Shown here: positions 36,620-47,641 of the stretch, in pieces
How the letters are laid out: every line of letters starts with the position of its first letter
How positions within the stretch are numbered: position 1 is the stretch's first letter
Assembly: GCF_949987535.1 (NCBI RefSeq)
Contig: NC_080067.1
Span: 79,261,985-79,325,984, forward strand
Reading direction: 5' to 3'
DNA: 64,000 nt
From: Balaenoptera acutorostrata
Taxonomy: Eukaryota > Chordata > Mammalia > Artiodactyla > Balaenopteridae
The notes under the pieces: model-generated
Seen by the model: only the letters and a program-made list of their open reading frames with translations
Database searches by the model: none
Told to the model about the DNA's origin: nothing
Made by a program: the position numbers and the translations under genes

Positions 36620-37275
36620 AGACTGATGCCAAAAATCTTGGCTCTCTGTGCACCAATGCCAAACAGAAATACAGAGTTTTGGAGGAACAAGAAAAATGGC
36701 TTTAATCTTTGCCTGGCAAAGGGGAAAACACAGCAGGCTAGCACCTCAAGAACTGTGCCCCACCTTCCCGGGGAATCAGATAAGATCTTATAGGTGGGGC
36801 TCACAGTCCAGGGTATATGATAAGGATCAAAATTGTAAAGGTCTTGCATTCTTCTTGCATTATTTCAAAACAGTCACAGCTGGTGTCAGGCAGCCGGATA
36901 ACTGGGTCCAGCAGCCTGGTAGTTCAGCCTGTTTGTCTCTGGTTTATCTTTCTTTCTGAAATGCAAAAGGCTACAAGGGGTGATTTGTTACAAGGGAGTG
37001 CAGGGTATGTAGGTGCATGATGTAATTTACATAGATTTAGGGGGTATTACCATGCAGGATGTAATTCACATAGTGTCAGGGAGTAATAGGTTAGCTTTGT
37101 GAAGGACAAATCCAGTTACAGACACTACAGATTAGCAACAGTTAAAATAAAGCTAGGAGTGATTAACTCTTTCCGTCCAGTTTGTTTCTTCTCTAGCCTG
37201 TTCACTGTTCCCTTTACTTTCCTTGTTCTCAGGAGAGGAAAAACTTCATTTCTATTTTTGTTGCAACAAATTCCC
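36620..37275 (-). mobile_element. Possible second LTR-like block
   Basis: The A/G-rich text around AAAAATGGCTTTAATCTTTG (36,693) and the ending TTGTTGCAACAAATTCCCCA resemble an antisense LTR. A 30-35 base motif around TGATGTAATTTACATAG is repeated at 37,018 and 37,058 with small changes. No coding relics are seen. This could also be unique DNA. Confidence 0.35.
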
Positions 37276-37484
37276 CACTGCTAGTTCATTCCGTCCATAT
37301 TAATGGAGGAAGGGAAACAGGCGTCATTCTTGTCTGGCTGAGGACAAAACTTCAGTTTTGCTCCACTTGACAATCACCAGCTGTCCAGCCCAGGGGCCCA
37401 TCTATCTTCTACTTTAAGACCTGATGTTTCCCAAAGCTCCTGGGTATGGTGTTGCTTTGTTGTGCCTTATTGGTTCAGAGCAGA

Positions 37485-37600
37485 CTTGGGAGTCAGAAAA
37501 GTGGATTTGAATTCTGGCTTCACTACTACCAGCTGCTACTTAATCGTGTAGAGCCTCAGTTCTATCACCTGTGGAGTACTGCCTGCCCTAGACCCTGTCT
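37485..37600 (+). repeat. MIR SINE relic
   Basis: The order GTGGATTTGAATTCTGGCTT, then CTACTACCAGCTG, then GAGCCTCAGTTCTATCACCT follows the MIR core, with much divergence. Confidence 0.6.
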
Positions 37601-38534
37601 CGGCCCAGGTGGGGTGCATTCAACTTCCTGCTCAGTGGCCCTGGTTGCATGGTGAAGGGCAACCCCCTTACACACACTGTTATCGAATGATTTAGTAGAA
37701 AGTTGCCCTGCTCACCTCACAGGGCAAGACGCCATGATCCAAATCCACCCAGTCCGGCCCCCCCATAGCTGTCTAGAACCCACCCCCTTCTCATTGTCCT
37801 ACTGTCCTCAGGCCAGAGCCCTTGGGCCCAATGCTGGAAAATAGGAGTGCAGAAGGAGTCACCCTTACACAGTTCTCTGATGTCTGATCCTTGGGACAGT
37901 TCTGTCTGGAGTTGTTTTATTATTAAACGCATCTTATAGATGAGGTACAGTCAGAAACAGGGCCAACTTGCCCTAGCTTTTGGGTTCTAAGCTTGGCAGC
38001 CCAAGGCCGCCTCCAGCTGTGCTAGGATCTGGGTCTGCAGGTTGCACTATCACTGGGACAAGGAGCTCTGAATTTTCTCCTCCTTTCAGGGTACAGACCC
38101 AAGAGGGAGCAGTGCAAGAGGGAGGAAGGCCCCCTTTGCCCGGGGCTCTTTCTGCCTGTATTCCCAACAGGAAGTGTCACAGGCCTGAGCCCAGCTCTCC
38201 CTCGGCCCCAGGGAAAGGGTGGAGGCAGCCCAGGTTCATAGATCTCTGGGCTGCTGCTGAAAGATTAGGACTAGAGTCCCTCTCCGCAGTCAAACACTCA
38301 CTGGATTGGGACCTTGGAAACTTTCCGGTCCAACCTCCTCTTCATTTTAGAAACGAACCAACTGAGGCCAGAGGGAAATGGGTTTTTTTACACTCACAAG
38401 TCAGGAGCAGCTGAACTGCTACTTAGAATTCGAGACTCCTATTTCAGCGCTCCTCCATTGGGTCCTGTTGACTACACCGTCTCAGTGTGAACTCCCTACC
38501 TTCTGCTTCACCTCTTCTCCCTTTGGCTCCACAG

Positions 38535-38608
38535 GAATGCGCAAGCAGGGCTTCTGGCGGGACGAAGAAGGGGGAGCAGTAGGTGCTCTGAAGGAGGAAG
38601 AAAAAGAA
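38535..38608 (+). CDS. Candidate exon 1 of an unrecognised gene
   Basis: A strong pyrimidine tract and CTCCACAG acceptor precede it and a strong GTAAGT donor follows it. The 74 bases read GA|ATG then RKQGFWRDEEGG and ALKEEEKE, ending in phase 0. The product is charged and likely helical. The function is unknown. It could be a first coding exon (ATG at 38,537) or an internal exon entered in phase 1. It could also be a chance or non-coding exon. Confidence 0.4.
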
Positions 38609-38619
38609 GTAAGTGGTAC

Positions 38620-39840
38620 ATGGCCCCTTAAGGTGGCGGGCCAATCCGGCCAGGCTCCGCCCCCCTAGGGCGGCGCAGGCGCAGGCTGGCTCCAGGAACC
38701 CCCGGCGGGAGGGCAGGCGCTGTTGGTGCTCGGGCTGGGGCGCGGGGCCGCAGCACCTGCGGGGGCCGGCGCAGGGCGCGGCGCCCGGTGGGCGGACGTC
38801 GACGCCCAGGAGCTAGGGCTGGGAGCCGGGACCGGGACGTGGGGGCGGAGCGGGAGGGGACGCGACCACGCAGCCCCCTCCCCCGGGGGACGGGGCGGAA
38901 GGAGCCGGGTAGGGGGCGGTGTGAGCGGGCGGCGAGGGCAGCACCATCTGGAGGGGCGGGACCGCGCGGCCTCTGGGGGGCAGGAGAGTGCGTTGGGCAG
39001 TGCCGGCTGGGGGCCCTAGGCCGGGAGCGCAGGAGGAGCGCGGCGGGCTCTGCCCAGCGCTGCAGGAGCAGCAGCCGCAGCGGATCGGGGTTCTCAGCTG
39101 GGGCCCGCAGCAGCTCCGCGGGCTGAAGCTCGGCGTGGAGGAGCAGGGGGGCGTGGGTCCGGCCGTGCAGGAGGAGGGCGGGGTGGGCCCGGGGGTGCAG
39201 GAGCGGGGCGGCCGGAGCCGCGAGCCTAGCCTGGGGGTGGTGTGGGGGTCTGCGAACGGCGCGGACTGGAGGCGCCCGCCGCCGTGGACCGGCTCCGCGG
39301 GCTGGCCTGTGGTGCAGGAAGAGGGGCTGGGGCCCCGCAAGCAGCACCAGGAGAAAGGGGGAGGCAGCCCCGCAGTGCAGGAGCGGGGGGAGGCTCGCAC
39401 CGGGGTGCAGGAGCAGGGGGAGGGGAGCCCACGCAGGCTGCTACAGCAGCCCGAGCAGCTGTCCGAGCTCGGGGACGGCCTCTGGGAGAGAAGAGACGAG
39501 TTCGAAAGTTCCGAGGAGCTGGGGGAGCAGTACTGGGAGAGCTGCGGGCACCTCAGAGGGGAGGCAGAGGTCCTGGGAGCGGCCCCGGCACGCCGCAAGA
39601 GACTCGAACTGGTGGGGAGGGCCCGGCCAGTGGGGCCCCAGGGGCCTGAGGGAGAGGGGCGCCTGGGGGTGCAGGAAGCAAATTGGCTACCCGGGGTGCA
39701 GGAAGGGCAGGTGGTGCGGGCTGTCCAGGAAACATACCTGGACGGGAAAGGGTCCCAGGAGGGAGAGGGGCCCCTGGAGAGACACAGGATCCGGAGGCGC
39801 AGGCGGAGGAGGAGGTGGTAACTCACAGGACGGCTGCTCA
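38620..39840. promoter_or_regulatory. CpG island in TFRC-TNK2 interval
   Basis: About 1.2 kb is very GC-rich with many CG pairs and GC boxes (for example GGGGGCGGAGCGGG at 38,842). Such islands usually mark promoters. It is far from both the TFRC promoter (outside the window) and the TNK2 5' exons, so it suggests a separate or alternative start site. Confidence 0.7.
39066..39817 (+). CDS. Candidate exon 2, VQE-repeat frame
   Basis: An open frame without internal ATG runs from a stop at 38,922 to TAA at 39,819. It has a phase-0 acceptor candidate at GCGCTGCAG (39,065). It repeats a degenerate ten-residue unit like GGVGPAVQEE/GGVGPGVQER about ten times through the frame, then ends in an Arg run (RIRRRRRRRR). 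A GT at 39,818, or one three bases earlier, leaves two bases, which is the phase needed by the next candidate exon. No domain or family is recognised. GC-rich DNA has few stops by chance, so coding status is unproven. Confidence 0.35.
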
Positions 39841-39992
39841 GCACCAGCATCGGGCCGGGCCAGGGCCTTGGTGAGCGCGGGATGTAGGGGTTTGGAGAGT
39901 GGGGGGCAGAAGAGCGCCGTGAACCTGGGAGCGTTGGAAACCACTGCCCGATAGCAGGCAGTGTCCTGCTGGGTCCTTTTCTGCCACCTCAG

Positions 39993-40042
39993 CCGGGACA
40001 TCATAGAAGCTTTGTCTGCAGAGAGCCAGTGGAAGGCAGCAG
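39993..40042 (+). CDS. Candidate exon 3
   Basis: It follows a good acceptor (TTTTCTGCCACCTCAG) and ends at a GTAAGG donor. Entered with two bases from the previous exon it reads RDIIEALSAESQWKAAG. Without splicing the frame would run to a stop at 40,156-40,158. The phase agrees with candidate exon 2. The protein is not recognised. Confidence 0.35.
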
Positions 40043-40049
40043 GTAAGGA

Positions 40050-41812
40050 AGCCCAATTCTGTTCTCAGCTGGAATTGGTGTGTTTGGAAGGAGGGGGCTG
40101 CAGTTATCTCAGGAGAGTGTGGTCTCCAAACTGCTTTTTTTCATTCCCCTGTGTTTAAACCTGGAGAGGAATGAAGCAGTGCAGTGTTCAACAGCGAGAC
40201 AGGACTCCTACCCCCAGTACTGTACATGCCAACTGGAGTGATGGGACATTTTCTTAGAGTCTAGACTGGCGGTGAGACTGTCTGGGTGGCTGCCAAGCCT
40301 GGGCAGAAGGGAGAGAGGGGTAGTCCCAGGCTGAGGTTGCAGAGGAAGTAGTCACCTCTCCACTCCTCCACCCCCGCACCACCCGTTTACCGGTGGAGAT
40401 AGGGGTATCTCCATGCCATAGCTGGGTTGGTGCAATCAGCACAGGCTGCCTCACGTCCTCAAAACACGTTCCAAAAAAGGGAAGGGGCAGCATTGCATTG
40501 ACAGGACCTTATCTTGTAACCCTCTTGGCCACGTGAGCTGAGATGTGAGTGTGGCAGCCGGTAACTTGGGCACGAGCCTGGCCTGCTCCTGCCACACCTT
40601 CTTGTCACATTTGATTAATATTGAGGGCCCAGAGCCAAGGATAAATAGTGGGCAGAAGGGTGGAGAGCTGGTGAGGACTTCTGTCTCCGTGTGGGCTCTC
40701 AGGACCCCAACCTGAAAGTGTGGGATAGGAGAGGGTATCTGCACTGCTGGACTCTGGGCATCCTCTGTGGCCCAGACCTCAGCCCCACCCCATGGAGGTG
40801 GACAGATGGGCAGCTGTGGCATCATGGGTTCTGTACCAGCGAAGGCCAGCTCTCAGCCCAGCTTAGAGGTGGGGCTTGCAGAGGTGGGGGCTAAATTTGG
40901 CTTCCTGTTGACTTCCTCATGGCCTGGGTGCCAGGCCTATTCATTCCTGCCCCATAGGGGCTTGGTTGGCCACTTGCGGGCCTCATCTGCCTAGGGATGT
41001 TCACCTCTTACCTGGCGCTGTCTGGGTGCTTGCTTCTCTAGTCCTCGGATGGGAGTGGGTACAGAGTTGCTGCCTGTCTCGGGGCCTTAGCCAAGACCCA
41101 TCTCTGCCTCACCCCAAGGAGTGGCTCTGAGTCAGATGGCCCCCAGACCCCTGTCCCAACCGGACTGGATGGAGATAGTCCTTTTCTGTTGGGGCAGGGG
41201 GAGAGCGGTGGTCGCGTCCTAAGCAGGCAGCTGCTGGGACTCTGCTGGAGGAGCCAGTTAGCCTGCTCCCCATGCAAACCCAGACTTGACTGTCAACTTC
41301 GTCCCATGCCTGCCTGTCATCCTGCCACCCCAAACACTCATGCACCGGAAGTTCAGCTGCTGTGTCCAAGGTGTCTGGCTCTTCTGGGATGGCCAGACTT
41401 TTTCTTGCGCTCTGGCTTCAATGGAGAGAACTGTTCTAAACACATGCACATAAGCATACACCTTCACCCTATTTCAGGTTGATTCTTGAATTTGTGGTAG
41501 ACGAAGAGAAAGAGGACTTTGGCAGATCTGGGTTTACTAGCTGTGTAACTAGTGTTACTAGCTGTGTAACTAGTGTGTAACTAGGGTAACATTTCTGGGC
41601 TTCAGTTCCTCGTCTGTGAGGCGGGCCCTGGTTTTCCCTACAGTGTCCTGAATGCAGAGGGCTCAGACCCTTCTTTGCCAGCCTAGCGTCCACCTTCCCA
41701 GGAGCCATGGCCAGTGGACATTAGGCAGGAGGGGTCAGCGCTCCCAGACCTTTTCCGCTAGCCCCTGAGCCCACAATTATCCCCCTGCCCTGTGCTTTAT
41801 CCTGGAAGATGA
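40050..41812. other. Intergenic, unique with a MIR relic
   Basis: A MIR relic at about 41,510-41,625 carries an internal tandem duplication. Elsewhere I see no repeat family and no gene I can support. The frame at 40,691-40,894 follows an acceptor-like CTCTCAG but has no other support. Confidence 0.4.
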
Positions 41813-42811
41813 AGTGTTTGTTTTTAATAATAGCTTTATTGAGGTATAATGACATATGGTAAATGGAACATATTTAAACCATAATTTAGTAAGTTTTAAC
41901 ATATGTGTATACCTGTGAAACCACCACCACAATCAAGATAATGAACATACCCATTATTCCCAAAGCCCCAAAAGTTTTTTGTGCCCCTTTGTAATCCCTC
42001 CAGCCCACCCCTCCTTTGCCATCCCCCTTCCCCAGGTAACAATAGTCTGCTTTCTGTCACTCTACATTAGTTCACATTACCTAAAATTTATGTAAATGGA
42101 ATCATACAGTATGTGCTCTTTTTTTTTTTTTTTTTGCCTGGCTTTTTTCACTCAGCATAATTATTTTGAGATTCATCCATGTTTTTGTGGGTATCAATTG
42201 CTTATTCCTTTTTATTGCTGAGTAGTATACCACAGTCTGTTTATCCATTTACCTCCTGATGGGTTGTTTTCAGTTTTTGGTTATTAAAAGTAAAACTGCT
42301 ATGAACATATGTGTAAGTCTTTGTATGGACATATGCTTTTATTTTTCTTGGGTAAATCCTTAGGACTAGAATAGTTGGATCATATGGTAGGTGTACATTT
42401 AATTTTTAACAAACCGCCAGACTGTTTTCCAAAGTGGTTGTACCATTTTATGTACCCACCAGCTGTGTATGAAAGTTCTAGTTTGTTCACTACTTTGTCA
42501 GCACTTGGTATGATCAGTCTCTTTAAATTTAGACATACTAATAGGTCTGTAATGGTATCGCATTCTGGTTTTAATTTGCATTACTCTAATGACTAATGTT
42601 GAGCATCTTTTCATCTTATTTGCCATCTGTATATCTTTGGGGATGTGTCTGTTCAAATTGTTTACCCATTTTTTAATTGTGTGGGGGTTTTTTTTCGTAC
42701 TAACTTTTGGGAGTTCTTTTATATTCTGGATTCAAGCCTTTTATGGGATATGTGATTTGCAGATATTTTCTTCCAGGCTCTGGCTTGCACTTTAATTCTC
42801 CTAACAGTGTC

Positions 42812-42815
<4 letters not shown>

Positions 42816-42842
<27 letters not shown>

Positions 42843-42879
42843 GAATTGTGAGGATTTTTTTTTTTTTTTAAGGATTTTC

Positions 42880-42914
<35 letters not shown>

Positions 42915-43203
42915 TTTTTGGCTGTGTTGGGTCTTCGGTTCGTGCGAGGGCTTTCTCCAGTTGCGGCAAGCGGGGGCCACTCTTCATCGCGGTGCGGGGA
43001 CTGCTCTTCATCGCGGTGCGCGGGCCTTTCACTATCGCGGCCCCTCCCGTTGCGGGGCACAGGCTCCAGACGCGCAGGCTCAGCAATTGTGGCTCACGGG
43101 CCCAGCTGCTCCGTGGCATGTGGGATCTTCCCAGACCAGGGCTCGAACCCGTGTCCCCTGCATTAGCAGGCAGATTCTCAACCACTGCGCCACCAGGGAA
43201 GCC
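42816..43203 (-). mobile_element. CHR-type SINE, copy 6
   Basis: Reverse orientation, with a T-rich start and the GCGCCACCAGGGAAGCCC end. The perfect duplication CTAACAGTGTCTTTT lies at 42,801 and 43,204. It has the doubled CTCTTCATCGCGGTGCG segment of copy 1. It is very similar to copies 1 and 7. Confidence 0.96.
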
Positions 43204-43498
43204 CTAACAGTGTCTTTTGAAGAGCAGAAGTTTTAACTTTTAATGAACTCCAGTTTACCAGCTTGTTCTTTTATGGATTGTGCTTTTGGTGTTTAAGAAC
43301 TCTCTGCCTAACCCAAAGCATGATGGTTTTCTCCTATAACTTTTATAGTTATGGGTTTTACATTTAGGTCTACAATCAATTTGGGGTTAATTCTTAGGTT
43401 AGTATATGGTGCAAGGTATGAATGGAAGTTCAGTTTTTGCATATGGGGATCCAATTGCTCAGCAAAATTTTTTGAATAGACTTGCTTCTCTGTGGAGT

Positions 43499-43610
43499 TG
43501 CCTTTGCACCTTTATCAAAAATCGGTTGTTTGTGTGTAGATCCAATTGTGGACTTGCCTTTGCACCTTTATCAAAAATCGGTTGTTTGTGTGTAGATCCA
43601 ATTGTGGACT
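43499..43610. repeat. 56-bp tandem duplication
   Basis: Two copies of a 56-base unit, starting CCTTTGCACCTTTATCAAAA at 43,501 and 43,557, are identical as far as I can read. They lie in L1-derived sequence. Confidence 0.95.
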
Positions 43611-44951
43611 TTGTTTTGTTCCATTGATCTAACTTGTCTGTCTTTATCCCAGGACCACATTATCTTGATCACTGTAGATTTTATAGTAAGCCTTGAAACC
43701 AAGGAAAGATCTTAAACTTTGTTCTTCCTTTTCAAAATTGCTTTAGTTATTCTAGGTTTGTTGCACTTCCATACCCATTTTAGAACAATTTGTAAATTTC
43801 TACAAAATAACCTGCTGGGATTGCATTGAATCTACAGATCAATTTGGGGAGAATTGCTATCTTAGCAATATTGAACCTGACTCATGAACAATGTGTATCT
43901 CTGTATTTATTTAGATTTTTAAGAATTTCACCAGTGTTTTGTAGTTTACAATGTACAAATCTTTTAAATCTTTTTTCAGATACATCCTTAAGTATTGCAT
44001 ATTTTTGATGCTATTGTAAATGGTATTTTTAATGGAATTCAGTTTTTTGTTAAAAAAATTTACCTGCCTTAATTGTGGTAAAATATACACAACATAAAAT
44101 TTACCATTTTAACCATTTTTAAGTGTATAGTTCAGTAGAGTTAGGTACTTTCACCTTGTTGCACAACCATCACTATCATCCATCTCCAGAACTTTTTCTT
44201 ATCTTGCAAAACTGAAACTCTGTACCTATTAAACAATCTCTGTATTCCCCTGTCTCCTCCCACCTCTGGCAATCACATTCTACTTTCTGTCTCTACGAAT
44301 TTGACTACTCTAAATACCTCATGGGAGTAGAATCATACAGTATTTGTCCTTTTGTGACTAGCTTTTTTCACTTACCGTAATATATTCAAGGTTCATCCAT
44401 GTTCTAGCATGTGTCAGAATTCCCTTCTTTTTTTTTTTTTTAAGGCTGAATAGTAATCCATTGTATGAATATACCAGATTTTGTTTATTCATCTATCAAT
44501 GGTTGCTACTACCTTTTTGCTATTGCCAATAACGTTGCTATAAGATGGTGATGTTTTTTAAATTTCAATTTCCAATTGTTTGTTGTTAGTATATATAAAT
44601 AAAATTGACTTTTGTATATTATACCCTCCCACCTTGCTAAACAGGTTGTTCTAGTAGCTTTTTTGTAGCTTCCGTTGGATTTTATACATAGACTGTCATG
44701 TCATCTGCTAATATAGACAGTTTTACTTCTTCCTTTCTGGTCTTTATGTCTATTATTTCTTTTTCTTGCCTGATTGCACTGGCTAATCCTCTGATATAAT
44801 GTTGAATAGAAGATTAGGTATCTTGCTCCTGATCTTCAGGGGAAAACATTCAGTATTTCACCACTATGCATGATTTAGCTGTAAGTTTTTCATATATGAT
44901 CTTTATCAGGTTGAAGAAGCTCCCTTCTGTTGCTGTTTTACAGAGATTTTT

Positions 44952-45308
44952 TTTTTTTTTTAAAGAATGTATATCTTTTTTTTTTTTTTTTTAATTTATT
45001 TTATTTATTTATTTATTTATTTTTGGCTGTGCTGGGTCTTCGGTTCGTGCGAGGGCTTTCTCTAGTTGCGGCAAGTGGGGGCCACTCTTCATCGCGGTGC
45101 GGGGACCGCTCTTCATCGCGGTGCGCGGGCCTTTCACTATCGCGGCCCCTCCCGTTGCGGGGCACAGGCTCCAGACGCGCAGGCTCAGCAGCTGTGGCTC
45201 ACGGGCCCAGCTGCTCCGTGGCATGTGGGATCTTCCCAGACCAGGGCTCGAACCCGTGTCTCCTGCATTAGCAGGCAGACTCTCAACCACTGCGCCACCA
45301 GGGAAGCC
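44952..45308 (-). mobile_element. CHR-type SINE, copy 7
   Basis: Reverse orientation, flanked by TACAGAGATTTTT at 44,939 and 45,309. It shares the doubled CTCTTCATCGCGGTGCG segment with copies 1 and 6. The tail is two T runs split by AAAGAATGTATATC. Confidence 0.95.
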
Positions 45309-45551
45309 CTACAGAGATTTTTAATAGAAATGGATGTTGGATTTTGTCAGATGTTTTTTCTGTGTTTATCAAAATGATGATAGGATTTTCTTTTTTAGTT
45401 AATGTGATGAATTACATTGATTCCGCCTTCAAATGCTAAATCAACCTCGCATTCCTGAGACAAGCTCCATTGGGTCATGGTTATAATTCTTTATGTATAT
45501 TGCTGGATTCCATTTGCTAAAGAATTTGTTAAGAATTTTTGCATCTGTGTT

Positions 45552-45682
45552 TACGAGGATATTTTTCTTGTAATGTCTACAGGATTCATAATATACATCT
45601 TTAATTTATCATATGTTTATAAGGATATTTTTCTTGTAATGTGTACAGGATTCATAATATACATCTTTAATTTATCATAGTC
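45552..45682. repeat. 66-bp tandem duplication
   Basis: Two copies of AGGATATTTTTCTTGTAATG and following bases start at 45,556 and 45,622. They differ at a few sites only (TCTACAGG/TGTACAGG, TTTACG/TTTATA). Confidence 0.93.
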
Positions 45683-46773
45683 TGCCTTCAAGTGATGTAG
45701 GAACCTTAAAATATTTTCATTTTTCCCTTCCTTTATGCAATTATTATCAAAATTATATGTTATAAACCCCACACTACATTGGTATAATTTTTGTTTAAAC
45801 AGTCAGTTTATCTTTTAAAGTAATTTAAATATAGTAAAAAAATTTTGTTAACTATTTACCCATGTAGTTGCCATTCTAGTGCTGTTCATTTCTGTGCATA
45901 GATCCATATTTCTGTATGTATTATTTTTCTTCTGTCTGAAGGACTTCCTTTAACATTTATTATAGTGCAGGTCTGCTGGTGTTGAATTCTTTCAGCTTTT
46001 ATATATTTAGAAAGTTTATTTAGCCTTCATTTTAAAAAGGTATTTCCATTGGAATAGAATTCTAAGTCATTAGTTTTAATGATGTTGTGCCACTGTCCTC
46101 TCATTTCCATTGTTTCTGCAAGAAATCTGTTGTCATCTTTGTTCCCTGTATGTAGCATGTCTCCCTTGCCCTCCCAGCTACTTTTTGAGATGTTATCCCT
46201 GATTTTGAGCAATTTGATTATGATGTGCGATGGTGTAGTTTTCTTCATGTGTCTTGTGTTTGAAGTCATTTAGCTTCTTGAATCTGTGGGCTCTTAGTTT
46301 TTGTCAAATTTGGGAAAATTTCAGTCATTGTTTCTTCATATTTTTTTTTCTGTTCCCAACTCTTCTTGGGAACTCTAATTACACATATATTAGGCCACTT
46401 GAAATTGTCCCACTGCACACTGATGCTTTGTTCATTTAAAAAAGAATCTTTTTTCCTTTGTGTTTCATTTTGGGTAGTCTAGTATTACTATAGTAATGGT
46501 ACTATTACTGTGTCTTCAGTTTCACCCACTTTTTCTTCTGCACTGTCTAATCTGACTTAAATTCCATTCACTTTATTTTTTTTCATTTCATATAGTGTAG
46601 TCTTTATTCTAAAAGTTCAATGATAGTCTTTTAAAAACATAGTTATAATTGTTTTAGTGTCTTTGTCTACTAATTGTAACATCTGTGTCAGTTCTGGGTT
46701 GGTTTTGATTGATTGCTTTTTCTCCTCGTTATGGATCATAGTTTCTTGCTTTTTTTTTTTCTGGTAATTTTTT

Positions 46774-47080
46774 TTTTTTTTTTTGGCTGTGTTGGGTCTT
46801 TGTTGCTGTGCGTGGGCTTCTCTCTAGTTGCAGCGAGCGGGGGCTACTCTTCGTTGTGGTGCACAGGCTTCTCGTTGCAGTGGCTTCTCTTGTTGTGGAG
46901 CACAGGCTCTAGGTGTACAGGCTTCAGTAGTTGTGGTACACGGGCTCTAGAGCACAGGCTCAGTAGTTGCGGCGCACGGGCTTAGTTGTTCCGCGGCATG
47001 TGGGATCTTCCAGGACCAGGGCTCAAACCCGTGCCCCCTGCATTGGCAGGCAGGTTCTCAACCACTGCACCAGAAGCCCT
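46774..47080 (-). mobile_element. CHR-type SINE, copy 8
   Basis: Reverse orientation, flanked by CTGGTAATTTTTT at 46,761 and 47,081. The 5' end of the element reads CACCAGAAGCCC, with GGG/GG lost against other copies. The body (GTAGTTGTGGTACACGGGCT) is of the copy 4/5 type. Confidence 0.94.
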
Positions 47081-47312
47081 CTGGTAATTTTTTATTGGAT
47101 GCCAGACAATCCATTTTACTTTGTTGGTTGCTGGGTATTTTTGTATTCCTATAAATATTCTTGAGCTTTGTTCTGAAATCCAGTTATTTAACTGGGAAAT
47201 AGTTTGATCCTTTTGGATTTCATTTTTAAGATTTGTTAGGTGAGACCAGAGCCATGCTCAGTCTGGGGCTAATAATTCCACACTGCTGAGGCAAGACCCA
47301 CCTGTGTATTCT

Positions 47313-47641
47313 TTTTTTTTTTTTTTAATAAATTTATTTATTTTTTGTTTATTGATATTTGGCTGTGTTGGGTCTTCATTGCTGCACGCGGGCTTTCTCT
47401 AGTTGCAGGGAGCGGGGGCTACTTTCGTTGTGGTGCGCGGGCTTCTCATGGCGGTGGCTTCTCTTGTTGCAGAGCACGGGCTCTAGGCACGCAGGCTCAG
47501 TAGTTGTGGCACACGGGCTCAGTGATTGTGGCTCGGGCTTAGTTGCTCCGTGGCATGTGGGATCTTCCCGGACCAGGGCTCGAACCCGTGTCCCCTGCAT
47601 TGGCAGGCGGATTCTTAACCACTGCGCCACCAGGGAAGCCC
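47313..47641 (-). mobile_element. CHR-type SINE, copy 9
   Basis: Reverse orientation with the perfect 16-base duplication CCCACCTGTGTATTCT at 47,297 and 47,642. It is intact at its GCCACCAGGGAAGCCCC end. Confidence 0.95.

Larger units (their letters stand above)
35713..38534. other. Intergenic, mostly unique
   Basis: It includes the possible LTR block, a MIR relic at about 37,485-37,600 and an old SINE-like remnant at 38,310-38,470 (GAAACGAACCAACTGAGGCC). Open frames such as 35,850-36,407 have no recognisable protein features and I do not call them. Confidence 0.4.
41813..44030 (-). mobile_element. Old L1 3' part, antisense
   Basis: It begins with the L1 3' end in reverse (AATAGCTTTATTGAGGTATA) and passes into reversed ORF2 text (TTTGCATTACTCTAATGACT at 42,578, GGTTTTACATTTAGGTCTAC at 43,353). 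Copy 6 of the SINE and a 56-base tandem duplication lie within it. Confidence 0.82.

Noticed and set aside
38628..39850. Long open frames on the - strand through the CpG island (345 and 239 codons)
   Set aside because: They overlap the + strand frame and consist of Ser/Pro/Arg-rich low-complexity text expected from GC-rich DNA. No splice signals on that strand support them.
40691..40894. Open frame after CTCTCAG (DPNLKVWDRRGYLHCW...)
   Set aside because: Its phase does not fit the candidate exon at 39,993-40,042 and no good donor or homology is evident.
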